The position numbers were made by a program, and so were the translations under genes. This document shows positions 6,944 through 16,084 of a stretch of 40,776 bases of DNA, one piece after another. Source of the DNA: JBBDRX01 sp040905245 (GTDB taxonomy: Bacteria; Bacteroidota; Rhodothermia; Balneolales; Balneolaceae); contig JBBDRX010000048.1 of assembly GCA_040905245.1 (NCBI GenBank), forward strand, positions 1 to 40,776. The letters run 5' to 3'. The notes under the pieces were generated by a model. That model was not told the origin of the DNA. It saw nothing but the letters and a program-made list of their open reading frames with translations, and searched no databases. Each line of letters begins with the position of its first letter. Position 1 is the stretch's first letter.

Positions 6944-9437
6944 TCAGAATCTCCTGTAATTCTTCATCCGTCTCAATGAGTACATCCCGGGCCGAACTTC
7001 CCTGATAAGGCCCCACAACTCCGGCGTTGAAGAGTTGATCCACGATTCGACCAGCTCTGTTATAGCCAATCTTCAATTTTCTCTGTAAAAGGGATACCGA
7101 GCCCTGTTGGTGAAGAAGTACCACTTTGGCCGCTGCTTCAAACAGTTCGTCAATATCCTCCAGCGGGTCGGGAACTTGCCCCGATTCATCTTGAACGACC
7201 GGAAGCAGAAAAGGTTGCTTGTAACCTGCCTGATTTCCAACAAATGCAGTTACCCGATCCACCTCTTCGGTGGAGACAAACGCATTCTGCAGCCGGGTCA
7301 TGCCGCCGCCATTCGTAAAGAGAAGATCCCCGCGTCCCACAAGTTGATCCGCTCCGCCTACATCCAGGATCGTGCGGGAGTCCACTTTTGAAGCAACCTG
7401 ATAGGCAATACGAGCCGGAAAGTTGGCTTTGATGGTGCCGGTAATCACATTGACAGAAGGTCGCTGTGTCGCCACAACAAGGTGAATTCCGATGGCTCGG
7501 GCCAGCTGAGCCAACCGGGCGATCGGCTCTTCAATCTGTTTACCGGCGGTCATCATCAGATCGGCAAGCTCATCAATGATCACAACGATGTACGGAAGGT
7601 GCCGATGGCCGAGATCGTCGTCCAGCTCCCCCTTGTCGAACTTCTTGTTATACGATTTAACATCGCGAACCATTGCCATTCTCAACAACTCATACCGTTC
7701 GTCCATCTCCTTGCAAACACTCTGAAGAGTCTCCAATGCCCTGGATGTGTCGGTGACAATCGGTTCATCGGCTCCGGGCAGAACGGCCAGAAAGTGGTTC
7801 TGAATATTACGATATAACGACAGTTCGATCTTTTTCGGATCGATCATCACAAACTTCAAATCGTCCGGATGGCATTTGTAAAGAAGGCAGGTGATAATTG
7901 TATTGATCCCGACCGATTTACCCGATCCGGTTGCCCCGGCCATCAGAAGGTGCGGCATACGGGTCAGGTCGATCATGAACACTTCGTTCTCGATCGTTTT
8001 CCCAAAAGCAACCGGCAGCTCATAATCAGTCTCTACAAATTTGCGTGTCTTCAGAACACTCCGGATATAAACCGTCTCTCTGGAACTGTTCGGTACTTCA
8101 ATGCCAACGGCGGATCGCCCGGGTATGGGAGCGATGATCCGTAATCCATGAGCGGCTGTGGCCATTTTCAGGTCATTGGCATAACTCTGAATCTTGCTGA
8201 TTTTGACATCCGGTGCCGGCTCCAGCTCATAGAGAGTTACAGTTGGCCCAACAATGGCATTAATACCAAGTATCTCAATCTTGTGGCGTTTCAGTTTGTC
8301 CAGAATAATGCGCTTGTTCTCCTTGATCTCTTCCAGGTCCACCTCATTGCCATCGGCAGGAGGGTGGTCCAGGAGGTCGATGGTGGGGAACTTGTATTTG
8401 ATCACCGGAACTTCTTTTGCCTTGTCTTTATTGAGTCGGTCCAGTGCTTTGTCTTCGGCTTCTTCGTCGCCTTCACCGACAAAAACCGATATCTCGAGAT
8501 CCTCTTCTGATTCGTCAACGTCCCCTTTTTTATCTTCAGGGTCCGGAGTCTCTTTTGTCGGCACCGGTCGCTTCTCCAGTGATGCGACAGGACGTTCAGA
8601 GGTCGCATCTTCTTCCTGTTCAGCTCTCTGCCGGTATAAATCCTGGATTGTAGACTGCTCTACCAGTTCGTCAATATCCGGCTGCTTATCCGATGCCTGA
8701 TCATCAGACATTGAAGTAGAATCCGGGGAATGAGTTCTGCTTCCGGAACTCCGATTTTCATCTGCAATTGAGGGCTGAGTGGTATGGGCAGCGGCCGATT
8801 GACGGGCCTCCTGTTTTCGGCGAAGGCGCTCCTTCAACCGGGTAAAGCCGTTACGTATCGCATCGACGGTCTTTTGCAGATCCCGGTCCACCGGTACGAG
8901 AAGCGTCACCATGACCAGTACAGTGAGGATCACAATGGAGCCGATTCCGGTAATATTCTGCAGGATCTGAGCCATGGCCACCCCGGAAGTTCCACTCCAG
9001 ACGGAAGAGTACCAGCTGAATTCATTATAGAACCATCCAAAAAACGTGGAGAAGAGAACCATAGCCCAAATTCCATACCCGAATGGCCAACGCAGGCGGC
9101 CGAAGTCCTTTCCCCGAAAAACAAACCAGCCCAAAACAAAGACAAGGATCGGTAGAATCATACTCATGTAACCGAACAGAACGGTCACAAAAAAGTAGGA
9201 AATGTAGGCTCCAACCAGGCCAAGCCAGTTGCTGACCCGGAGAGAGGTGACATCATCCACTGAAAAAATAGTACTGGACGGAATCGATTTAACAATCCCG
9301 TAATCGTTCGGATGGTGGGAAACGATACTCAAAAAAAGCAACCCGGCAATGGCCATTACCAGAATACCGGCAATTTCAATTTTGCGGGTATAAGTAAGCC
9401 CGCTGAAGCGGCCCCCTTTATTCCTCTTTTTTGGCAT
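6927..9437 (-). CDS. ftsK: FtsK/SpoIIIE DNA translocase
   Basis: An 836-residue protein with the standard FtsK layout. Four hydrophobic helices lie in residues 20-180. A polar linker rich in Gln, Ser and Glu covers about 200-345. The motor domain has Walker A G-A-T-G-S-G-K-S at 501-508 and a Walker B V-V-I-I-D-E-L-A-D-L. The C-terminal winged-helix gamma domain (about 770-830) contains V-S-L-L-Q-R-K-L-K-I-G-Y-N-R-A-G, which in other FtsKs reads the polar KOPS sequences. It pumps chromosome termini across the closing septum and activates XerCD at dif. The linker is short compared with E. coli FtsK. The start overlaps the comB stop by 20 bases and the end overlaps lolA by 17, so it is embedded in an operon. 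Confidence 0.97.
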   Translation of the reverse strand: MPKKRNKGGRFSGLTYTRKIEIAGILVMAIAGLLFLSIVSHHPNDYGIVKSIPSSTIFSVDDVTSLRVSNWLGLVGAYISYFFVTVLFGYMSMILPILVFVLGWFVFRGKDFGRLRWPFGYGIWAMVLFSTFFGWFYNEFSWYSSVWSGTSGVAMAQILQNITGIGSIVILTVLVMVTLLVPVDRDLQKTVDAIRNGFTRLKERLRRKQEARQSAAAHTTQPSIADENRSSGSRTHSPDSTSMSDDQASDKQPDIDELVEQSTIQDLYRQRAEQEEDATSERPVASLEKRPVPTKETPDPEDKKGDVDESEEDLEISVFVGEGDEEAEDKALDRLNKDKAKEVPVIKYKFPTIDLLDHPPADGNEVDLEEIKENKRIILDKLKRHKIEILGINAIVGPTVTLYELEPAPDVKISKIQSYANDLKMATAAHGLRIIAPIPGRSAVGIEVPNSSRETVYIRSVLKTRKFVETDYELPVAFGKTIENEVFMIDLTRMPHLLMAGATGSGKSVGINTIITCLLYKCHPDDLKFVMIDPKKIELSLYRNIQNHFLAVLPGADEPIVTDTSRALETLQSVCKEMDERYELLRMAMVRDVKSYNKKFDKGELDDDLGHRHLPYIVVIIDELADLMMTAGKQIEEPIARLAQLARAIGIHLVVATQRPSVNVITGTIKANFPARIAYQVASKVDSRTILDVGGADQLVGRGDLLFTNGGGMTRLQNAFVSTEEVDRVTAFVGNQAGYKQPFLLPVVQDESGQVPDPLEDIDELFEAAAKVVLLHQQGSVSLLQRKLKIGYNRAGRIVDQLFNAGVVGPYQGSSARDVLIETDEELQEILNGLDL

Positions 9438-10167
9438 ATTTATCTGTAATAATACCTTCTTTCAGCACCGGGAGTACCCGGGTTGTATTAGTCTGGCAGC
9501 AATAGGTCACATCTTCCATACCAATCAAATCGCGAAGTCTGGTCGCATGATTGGAGTGAAGAATTACAGACTCAAGATCCTTTCCGAATTTTTCATAGAT
9601 CGTAAAGGCAATTTTCGCCCCATCCCGGGCTTCGTTTTCCAGTTTGCCATCAGACAGATTGTAAATAATATTCCCCGCCAACAGAAGGTCTTCCAGTGAC
9701 ATACGTCCCTTCCAGCCGGAGCAGACTATGACAATCTCGTGTTCTGCATCCCTCAATGTATCGACTACCACATCCAGGTTCAAAAATGAGGCGACATAGA
9801 CCTCACCGGCATTTACAGACTTCTTGATCGCTTTTGTTCCATTGGTTGTGTTAAGAATCAGTGATTTACCCTCAACCACTTCGGGCCGATACTCAAGGGG
9901 CGAATTACCGAGATCGTACCCCTCTATTTTAATCCCGTCTTTCTCCCCGCAAAGGAGATAATCGTCCGAATCCACACTCTGTGAAATCCGGCTTGCCTCC
10001 CCCATATCTCCTACGGGAATAACTCCTTTGGCTCCGTTGGCTATCGCAGTAACAATCGTAGAAGTAGCTCTCAAAACATCAACAATAACAATTGTCTTGT
10101 TACGAACCTGCTCTTCCTGAAATGTTTGTACTGAGAAAAAAACATCCAGTTGACCTATATTTGACAT
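9418..10167 (-). CDS. comB: 2-phosphosulfolactate phosphatase (ComB family)
   Basis: A 249-residue protein matching the ComB family throughout. It has an early strand I-V-I-V-D-V-L-R-A-T-S-T-I-V-T-A (about 26-41), the G-N-S-P-L-E-Y motif (about 87-93), L-N-T-T-N-G-T-K-A-I near 107-116 and V-I-V-C-S-G-W-K-G near 146-154. The founding enzyme hydrolyses 2-phosphosulfolactate to sulfolactate in coenzyme M synthesis, and in bacteria it is usually linked to sulfolactate or left as an orphan. No other sulfolactate gene is visible here. The gene sits 10 bases after gcvT and overlaps ftsK by 20. The biological substrate in this organism is therefore uncertain although the family assignment is firm. 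Confidence 0.88.
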   Translation of the reverse strand: MSNIGQLDVFFSVQTFQEEQVRNKTIVIVDVLRATSTIVTAIANGAKGVIPVGDMGEASRISQSVDSDDYLLCGEKDGIKIEGYDLGNSPLEYRPEVVEGKSLILNTTNGTKAIKKSVNAGEVYVASFLNLDVVVDTLRDAEHEIVIVCSGWKGRMSLEDLLLAGNIIYNLSDGKLENEARDGAKIAFTIYEKFGKDLESVILHSNHATRLRDLIGMEDVTYCCQTNTTRVLPVLKEGIITDKYAKKEE

Positions 10168-10177
10168 CTGTTCGAAC

Positions 10178-11284
10178 CTATCCTGTCTGTTTGTTCAGAA
10201 ATGGGGGGTGCTGAATAGTAGCCGGTTGCAGAGAAGATCGTATTGAAATCAGAATCTTCCCGCCAGCCTTACTATAATCGGTAGAAATATACCCCATACC
10301 AATTCCTCTTCCCAGCGTTACGGACTGGCTTCCGCTGGTCACTTCACCAATGGCCTCGTCATTCTGGTTGTAAATTTCATATCCGGCTCTCGGAATGGCC
10401 CTTGGGCTTTCCATGATGAAACCGGTACGGACGCGTGTAATACCGGATTGCTTCTGTTGTTGAAGTGCCTCTTTTCCAACAAACTGCCCTTTACCCAACT
10501 TCACAACCCATCCGAGGCCAGCTTCAAAGGGTGTGGTCGAGTCGTTCAGGTCGTTGCCATAGAGAGGGTACCCCATCTCCAGGCGCAACGTATCCCGTGC
10601 ACCCAGTCCGGCCGGCAGAAGGCCCTCCGCCTCCCCGGCTTTCAAAATTTGTTCCCAGACGGTTACCGGATCTGACAGTGCGATGTCAAGATAGAGCTCG
10701 TACCCCTTCTCTCCTGTATATCCTGTCGCCGAAACAAGAATCTCCTCTTCACCTGCCACACGTCCTACACCAAAATGAAATCCGGGCAATCTGCAAAACT
10801 CAGAGGGAGACAACACATTCAGAATTTTTTCGGCGGCCGGGCCCTGAAGAGCAATCAGAGCTGTTTGGCCGGACCGGTCCTCCAGAGCGGCATCGTACGT
10901 ATTTCTCGACTGGATCCACGCTTTATCTTTTTCTGTGTTAGAAGCGTTAACGACAAGCATGAACAGTTCGGTCTCTATTTTGTAGATCAACAAATCGTCA
11001 ACAATGCCACCCTGTTCGTTGCAAAGCAGTGTGTACTGCGCCTGGCCGGGCTGAAGTATTGAAACATCATTTACAGTCACATACTGCAATAGTGCTTCGG
11101 CCTCGGGGCCGGAAAGATAGAGCTCCCCCATATGCGAAACATCAAAGAGACCAGCTCTCTCCCGAACTGCACGGTGTTCTTCCTTTATACCGCTGTACTG
11201 AACCGGCATCTCGAACCCGCCAAAGTCGGTCATTTTTGCATCCAGTTTCAGATGCTGGCTATAGAGTGGTGTCTGTTTGGCCAT
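10178..11284 (-). CDS. gcvT: aminomethyltransferase (glycine cleavage T protein)
   Basis: A 368-residue T protein. Key segments are the start K-Q-T-P-L-Y-S-Q-H, the folate/substrate region G-L-F-D-V-S-H-M-G-E near 48-57, G-Y-T-G-E-K-G-Y-E-L near 195-204, R-D-T-L-R-L-E-M-G-Y-P-L-Y-G near 232-245, and the closing V-T-S-G-S-Q-S. It moves the aminomethyl carbon from the lipoyl H protein to tetrahydrofolate, releasing ammonia and giving methylene-THF. The ATG at 11284 is preferred over a TTG five codons upstream because family proteins begin at this point. It heads a minus-strand run into comB and ftsK. The gcvH and gcvP genes are not in the window. Confidence 0.95.
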   Translation of the reverse strand: MAKQTPLYSQHLKLDAKMTDFGGFEMPVQYSGIKEEHRAVRERAGLFDVSHMGELYLSGPEAEALLQYVTVNDVSILQPGQAQYTLLCNEQGGIVDDLLIYKIETELFMLVVNASNTEKDKAWIQSRNTYDAALEDRSGQTALIALQGPAAEKILNVLSPSEFCRLPGFHFGVGRVAGEEEILVSATGYTGEKGYELYLDIALSDPVTVWEQILKAGEAEGLLPAGLGARDTLRLEMGYPLYGNDLNDSTTPFEAGLGWVVKLGKGQFVGKEALQQQKQSGITRVRTGFIMESPRAIPRAGYEIYNQNDEAIGEVTSGSQSVTLGRGIGMGYISTDYSKAGGKILISIRSSLQPATIQHPPFLNKQTG

Positions 11285-11612
11285 ATACGACTCCGTCAAC
11301 CGGTTACTTCTGTTCTCGTACCATTTACCAATTCTCCCACATCAGGATCGTTCCGTCAACATTCCGCCATAAAATGTCCTGAGAGGCGGAGGTCGAACCT
11401 GACAACGAGCCCAATCATGAAATCGGTGTCAAGGTAACCAATATAATTCTTTTCTTTGGTGGGAAATGAGAGAAACAAGGATTCTGATCTGTTTAAGAAT
11501 CCGTAGGCATTTTTGTATCTTTCCGTTAAGTTTTTTTCGACTTGGTAAAACATGCCGGAGAATCTGGACCAAAACTGGAAATTCACGACCCGACAGAGGT
11601 GTCACCGAGATC
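11285..11612. other. gcvT / mrp divergent intergenic region
   Basis: About 328 bases between the divergent starts of gcvT and mrp. It must hold both promoters. A TTGACA-like hexamer is present on the minus strand near 11430, but I cannot pair it with a convincing second box. I looked for the conserved cores of a glycine riboswitch ahead of gcvT and did not find them. Several short open frames cross the region, but none resembles a known protein and none has a good ribosome-binding site. Confidence 0.5.
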
Positions 11613-12734
11613 ATGGCTATCCACAAAGAGCAGGTAAAAAATGCCCTGACCCACGTCCTTCATCCAGGCAACGAGACCGACCTGATCAGCCTTGAGATGA
11701 TCCAGGACCTGATTGTTCAGGAGAAATACATCACCTTCACTCTGGAGCTCCCTGAGAAAAATGACAAGCTGGCTCATCAACTCAAGGAGTCGTGCCGTAA
11801 GGCCATTCAAAAGTTTGTTGACAATGAGGCGGTTGTTGATATTACCGTGGGGGTCAATCTCTCCAAAAGCCGAAAAGATAAGCCGGAAACGACCGGGCCG
11901 GAAGAGAATCAAAAACCCCTGTTGCCGGGTGTCAAGCATATAATTGCAGTAGCCTCCGGCAAGGGAGGGGTCGGAAAATCCACCGTTGCGGCCAATCTGG
12001 CAACCGCACTGGCACAGACGGGAGCCCGCGTCGGGCTGATGGATACCGATATCTACGGGCCCAGTATCCCGACCCTGTTCAACGTTACGGAGCGCCCCAA
12101 CATTACGACAGATCGTAAGCTGGTCCCGATTGAAAAGCACGGCGTCCATTTGGTCTCCATGGGATTTTTAGTCGATACGGACCAGGCGATGATCTGGAGA
12201 GGCCCGATGGCTACGAGTGCCGTTAAACAGTTTATGCAGGAGGTCGAGTGGGGCGAACTGGACTACCTGATCCTGGACCTGCCTCCTGGAACCGGGGACA
12301 TTCAGCTTACTATTGTCCAGACTGTTCCCCTCTCCGGCGCGGTTATCGTCTCCACTCCACAGAATGTAGCACTTGATGACGTGCGAAAGGGAGTGGCTAT
12401 GTTCAAGAAAGTCTCTGTACCGGTACTGGGTGTGGTAGAAAATATGGCCTATTTCGTACCGGAAGATATGCCGGAGAAGAAGTACTACCTTTTCGGAAAA
12501 CAAGGGGCACGGAATCTTGCAAAAAAACTGGGTGTCCCGTTCCTGGGAGAAATCCCGCTGAGAGAACCCATAATGCACTCGTCCGATCAGGGAACCCCGA
12601 TTGTGGTGTCTGATACCACTTCAAAGGCAGCGGAGTCTTTTATCGAGATCTCCAACCGTATTCAGCAGGAACTGATTGTACGGGAGAAAGAGCAGGAATC
12701 GTCGGAACCGGTCGAAATCAAGTTCCGGCCCTGA
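11613..12734 (+). CDS. mrp: Mrp/NBP35-type iron-sulfur carrier P-loop ATPase
   Basis: A 373-residue protein. An N-terminal MIP18/DUF59 domain (about 1-85) is joined to a P-loop ATPase with the deviant Walker A S-G-K-G-G-V-G-K-S-T at 115-124. Further motifs are M-D-T-D-I-Y-G-P-S-I-P and L-D-L-P-P-G-T-G-D. Mrp/ApbC proteins carry and insert Fe-S clusters. The C-terminal CxxC that bridges a cluster between subunits in other lineages is absent: the segment reads E-N-M-A-Y-F-V-P-E-D-M-P-E. This replacement is familiar from Bacteroidota relatives. I chose the ATG at 11613, where the DUF59 homology starts, rather than an earlier in-frame ATG at 11466. It converges on tyrA. Confidence 0.93.
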   Translation: MAIHKEQVKNALTHVLHPGNETDLISLEMIQDLIVQEKYITFTLELPEKNDKLAHQLKESCRKAIQKFVDNEAVVDITVGVNLSKSRKDKPETTGPEENQKPLLPGVKHIIAVASGKGGVGKSTVAANLATALAQTGARVGLMDTDIYGPSIPTLFNVTERPNITTDRKLVPIEKHGVHLVSMGFLVDTDQAMIWRGPMATSAVKQFMQEVEWGELDYLILDLPPGTGDIQLTIVQTVPLSGAVIVSTPQNVALDDVRKGVAMFKKVSVPVLGVVENMAYFVPEDMPEKKYYLFGKQGARNLAKKLGVPFLGEIPLREPIMHSSDQGTPIVVSDTTSKAAESFIEISNRIQQELIVREKEQESSEPVEIKFRP

Positions 12735-12738
12735 ACAG

Positions 12739-12756
12739 TTTCGGTTCAGACCGAAA
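12739..12756. terminator. hairpin between convergent mrp and tyrA
   Basis: The arms TTTCGGT and ACCGAAA pair perfectly around the four-base loop TCAG. The hairpin occupies nearly all of the 24 bases between the two stop codons. No U-run follows on either side, so factor-independent termination would be weak; a bidirectional 3'-end hairpin is the simplest reading. Confidence 0.5.
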
Positions 12757-12758
12757 TG

Positions 12759-13889
12759 TCAGGAGAAACGATCGGCCAGCCGGTTGATCAGATAACCGCT
12801 CTCTTTGAGAGCCTGGGTGGCAAAACTTCCAAAAAAGTCTGTTACTCCTTCAAATTCACGGACAAACGCTTTCTTGTCGTCCGCTCTGACCATTGCGGCC
12901 AGTTTCTCGTGGTGTTCAAAAAACTGAAGAAGGAGAGAGCGTCGCTCCTCGTTGGATAAAACAATATCTGCATACAGCTCTGCATCCTGAGCAAAAATTC
13001 GGCCGGTCATCATCAGTTCGGCCCGGTAGATCGGACTGGAGTAATTGACCATTTCCTCCGGTTTCAGGTCGTACTCTTTCATAAAGGATCCATGCAGCAA
13101 CGCCACATAGTGCCGAAGTCCCTGAACCAGGTGCATGACATGGTCGTGTTTCTCCGGATCCGCTTCAAGCAAACGCATTCCCCAGAGCTCACACTGTTTG
13201 AGAAACCAGGAAACCCGATCCATGTCCCGTCCCGGACAAACAACCATCAACTGCTTGGAGAGGTTCGGCACGTCCGGCCCGTGCATCGGGTGAAGTCCCA
13301 CTACCGGCCCGGTGTGTTTGGATAGCATCGCCTGAAGCGGCTCGCTCTTGTTGCTTGTGAAGTCGGCAAGAATGGTTCGGGAGCTCAGTTTGGCTGTAAT
13401 ACGGTCGATAACGTTCAGGGTTGCATGGATCGGAACAGTGATAATCGCCAGATCCAGATCCGGGGCAATTTCGTCCAGTTCATACCAGTTCCCCTTGTCT
13501 ATACTATACGTATTGTGCTCTGTCCGTTCGGCAATCGCCCGGTATAGCCTGCCCATCTCTCCTTCACCGCCAATAAACAGGATATTCATCGGACGGTCTG
13601 TTGATCTTGGAAACGTGATGTTGGACTGGCTGGCCCTGGAGGAGGACATAATCATTCGAAGAAAGTCCTCTGCCCATTCCGGGTCCAGGCCTCTCGACTC
13701 GGCCTTCTTTCGAAACGCCTCTGTTTTCTGCTGTTCGCGTTTCTCCACGAAGATCGGGAGCTGGCTCTGCACCTTTCTTCTGACAACATCCCGGGAAACC
13801 TCGTTCCTCTCTTTCAACAGATCCAGAATCTTTCTGTCGATCTCGTCGATCTTTACTCGCTGGGTTTTAAGCTGATCCTGATTCTTCAT
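12759..13889 (-). CDS. tyrA: bifunctional chorismate mutase / prephenate dehydrogenase (T-protein)
   Basis: A 376-residue protein with the E. coli TyrA architecture. An AroQ-type chorismate mutase domain (about 10-90, I-D-E-I-D-R-K-I-L-D-L-L-K-E-R) precedes an NAD-binding prephenate dehydrogenase with I-G-G-E-G-E-M-G-R near 100-108. Later segments include D-F-T-S-N-K-S, G-L-H-P-M-H-G-P-D and S-S-P-I-Y-R-A-E-L-M-M-T-G-R. It converts chorismate through prephenate to 4-hydroxyphenylpyruvate for tyrosine. I prefer the ATG at 13889 to a TTG nine codons upstream. It is divergent from uvrB and convergent with mrp and appears to be a single-gene unit. Confidence 0.92.
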   Translation of the reverse strand: MKNQDQLKTQRVKIDEIDRKILDLLKERNEVSRDVVRRKVQSQLPIFVEKREQQKTEAFRKKAESRGLDPEWAEDFLRMIMSSSRASQSNITFPRSTDRPMNILFIGGEGEMGRLYRAIAERTEHNTYSIDKGNWYELDEIAPDLDLAIITVPIHATLNVIDRITAKLSSRTILADFTSNKSEPLQAMLSKHTGPVVGLHPMHGPDVPNLSKQLMVVCPGRDMDRVSWFLKQCELWGMRLLEADPEKHDHVMHLVQGLRHYVALLHGSFMKEYDLKPEEMVNYSSPIYRAELMMTGRIFAQDAELYADIVLSNEERRSLLLQFFEHHEKLAAMVRADDKKAFVREFEGVTDFFGSFATQALKESGYLINRLADRFS

Positions 13890-14024
13890 AACCGTCCGTA
13901 CTCTATTCGGATTCAATCCTGAAACTTCTCAAAGGTATTTTAAATCAGACAAAAATGTAGGCATCGAAATACTTTTTGACAGATATCTTTTTATGAGAGT
14001 CTTCTGCTTGTTATTTTACAGTTT

Positions 14025-16067
14025 ATGTCAAAATTCAGACTTCACTCTCCCTGGCCGCCTGCTGGTGATCAGCCCAACGCTATTCAGGAACTGACAGAAG
14101 GGGTTCAACAGGGAGATACATACCAGACACTGCTTGGTATTACCGGCTCCGGCAAAACGAGAACCATTGCGGGGGTGGTCGAAAATGTCCAGAAACCGAC
14201 CCTCGTCATGAGCCATAACAAGACGCTGGCTGCACAGCTTTATCGCGAGCTGAGTGATTTTTTTCCGGAAAACCGAGTCGAATTCTTTATCTCCTATTAC
14301 GACTATTACCAGCCCGAAGCGTACATCTCTGCCCAGGACAAATACATTGAGAAAGATCTGTCCATCAACGAGGAAATTCAAAGGCTCCGCCTCCGGGCAA
14401 CCAGCTCCCTGCTGTCGGGGCGCAAGGATGTGATCATCGTTTCGTCTGTGAGCTGTATCTATGGAATCGGCTCCCCTTCGGAGTATGAGAAGCTTATTAT
14501 TCATCTTCAACGGGAAGGGAAGATTCCACGAAACAAACTTCTCTACGACCTGGTCGACCTTCACTACCGGCGGGACGATCTGGACTTTACACGTGGAACA
14601 TTCCGGGTGCGGGGAGATGTAGTGGATCTCTATCCGGCCTACTCCGATGAGGCTTTGCGGATCACCTTCTGGGGAGACGAAATAGAGCAGATGGAGCTGT
14701 TTGATCCGGAAACCGGAGCCGTCACCACGAGTATCGATGAGTTTCACATCTACCCCGCTTCACACTATGTAACCACCAGGGGGCGTCTGGACGAAACCAT
14801 CGAAAAAATCCGCGATGAACTCTACTGGAGACTGGAGATTCTTCAGAACGAACAGCGATTCCTGGAGGCCAAACGCCTCGAGCAGCGGACCCTTTTTGAT
14901 CTGGAAATGATGCAGGAGATCGGATATTGCGCTGGTATTGAGAACTACTCCCGTTACCTGAGCAACCGGAAGCCCGGTGAACGGCCCTACTGCCTGATCG
15001 ATTACTTCCCGGACGACTTTTTGATGGTGGTGGACGAGAGTCATCAGACCGTCCCGCAAATCGGAGCCATGTATGGAGGCGACCGGTCCCGGAAGATAGA
15101 GCTGGTTGAGCACGGGTTCCGGCTTCCGTCCGCACTGGATAACCGGCCTCTCACATTCGAAGAGTGGGAGGGGATGGCCAACCAGTGCATCTTTGTCAGC
15201 GCGACACCAGGAGACTACGAGCTGGAGAAGTCCGACGGGGTTTATGTCGAGCAGATTATTCGTCCGACCGGACTGATGGAGCCGGAAATCGAAGTGCGAC
15301 CCCTTGGTAACCAGGTGGACGATCTGATCGACGAGATTCGACTACGGATAGAACAAGGGGAGCGAGTGCTCTGCATTACATTGACCAAGCGTCTCAGCGA
15401 AGAGTTGAGCGAATACCTGAAAACCCTGGGAATTCCCGCCGCCTATATGCACAGTGAGCTGGACGCCCTTGAGCGAATCGAAGTTCTCTACAAGTTTCGA
15501 AGGGGAGATTTTCATGTTCTTGTGGGAATTAACCTTCTGAGAGAGGGAATTGATATTCCGGAGCTGAGCCTGGTCGCTATTCTGGATGCAGACAAAGAGG
15601 GCTTTCTGCGATCGGAAACATCCCTGTTTCAGATTGTCGGAAGAGCAGCCAGAAATATTAGGGGAAAAGCGATCCTCTATGCAGACAAGATGACAAAAAG
15701 CATGCAGAAGGTGGTCGATGAAACCCACAGAAGGCGAAAAATCCAGAAAGAGTACAATCAGAAGCACGGGATTGAACCGAAAAGCGTTGTAAAAGCGTTG
15801 AAACCGCTTGTAGACCCGTCGCTCATTTCTACCAGAGGATTCGACATCGACGATTCAGATGAAGCGGAAGCTCTGGAAGTCATTCAGGTTCAGGACAAGG
15901 AGGTACGATACCGGGCCAATCCGGCGATGAAAGAAGTTACATTTGATAGCAAGGAAAAATTTCTCGAATATCTGAACGATTCGATGCTACAGGCTGCCAG
16001 GAACATGGAGTTTGAAGAAGCGGCGCGGATTCGCGACCAAATAGAAAAATTGAAAAACGAACTCTGA
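14025..16067 (+). CDS. uvrB: excinuclease ABC subunit B
   Basis: A 680-residue UvrB of standard length. Walker A G-I-T-G-S-G-K-T is at 38-45. The beta-hairpin Y-Y-D-Y-Y-Q-P-E-A-Y lies near 90-100. Helicase motifs follow (V-D-E-S-H, S-A-T-P-G, and Q-I-V-G-R-A-A-R-N). The C-terminal UVR domain (about 650-680, N-M-E-F-E-E-A-A-R-I-R-D) contacts UvrA and UvrC. UvrB verifies damage and hands DNA to UvrC in nucleotide excision repair. The 135 bases upstream, shared with tyrA, are AT-rich and include TTGACA at 13976-13981, but I see no well-spaced second box. A small methyltransferase follows 17 bases after the stop. Confidence 0.98.
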   Translation: MSKFRLHSPWPPAGDQPNAIQELTEGVQQGDTYQTLLGITGSGKTRTIAGVVENVQKPTLVMSHNKTLAAQLYRELSDFFPENRVEFFISYYDYYQPEAYISAQDKYIEKDLSINEEIQRLRLRATSSLLSGRKDVIIVSSVSCIYGIGSPSEYEKLIIHLQREGKIPRNKLLYDLVDLHYRRDDLDFTRGTFRVRGDVVDLYPAYSDEALRITFWGDEIEQMELFDPETGAVTTSIDEFHIYPASHYVTTRGRLDETIEKIRDELYWRLEILQNEQRFLEAKRLEQRTLFDLEMMQEIGYCAGIENYSRYLSNRKPGERPYCLIDYFPDDFLMVVDESHQTVPQIGAMYGGDRSRKIELVEHGFRLPSALDNRPLTFEEWEGMANQCIFVSATPGDYELEKSDGVYVEQIIRPTGLMEPEIEVRPLGNQVDDLIDEIRLRIEQGERVLCITLTKRLSEELSEYLKTLGIPAAYMHSELDALERIEVLYKFRRGDFHVLVGINLLREGIDIPELSLVAILDADKEGFLRSETSLFQIVGRAARNIRGKAILYADKMTKSMQKVVDETHRRRKIQKEYNQKHGIEPKSVVKALKPLVDPSLISTRGFDIDDSDEAEALEVIQVQDKEVRYRANPAMKEVTFDSKEKFLEYLNDSMLQAARNMEFEEAARIRDQIEKLKNEL

Positions 16068-16084
16068 AGAGTGATTGACCGTAT

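Noticed and set aside
11356..11586. 76-codon open frame on the minus strand between gcvT and mrp
   Set aside because: No family resemblance and no ribosome-binding site; it overlaps the region expected to hold both promoters.
11285..11612. Possible glycine riboswitch ahead of gcvT
   Set aside because: The conserved core sequences and paired aptamer arms of the known class could not be found on the minus strand.
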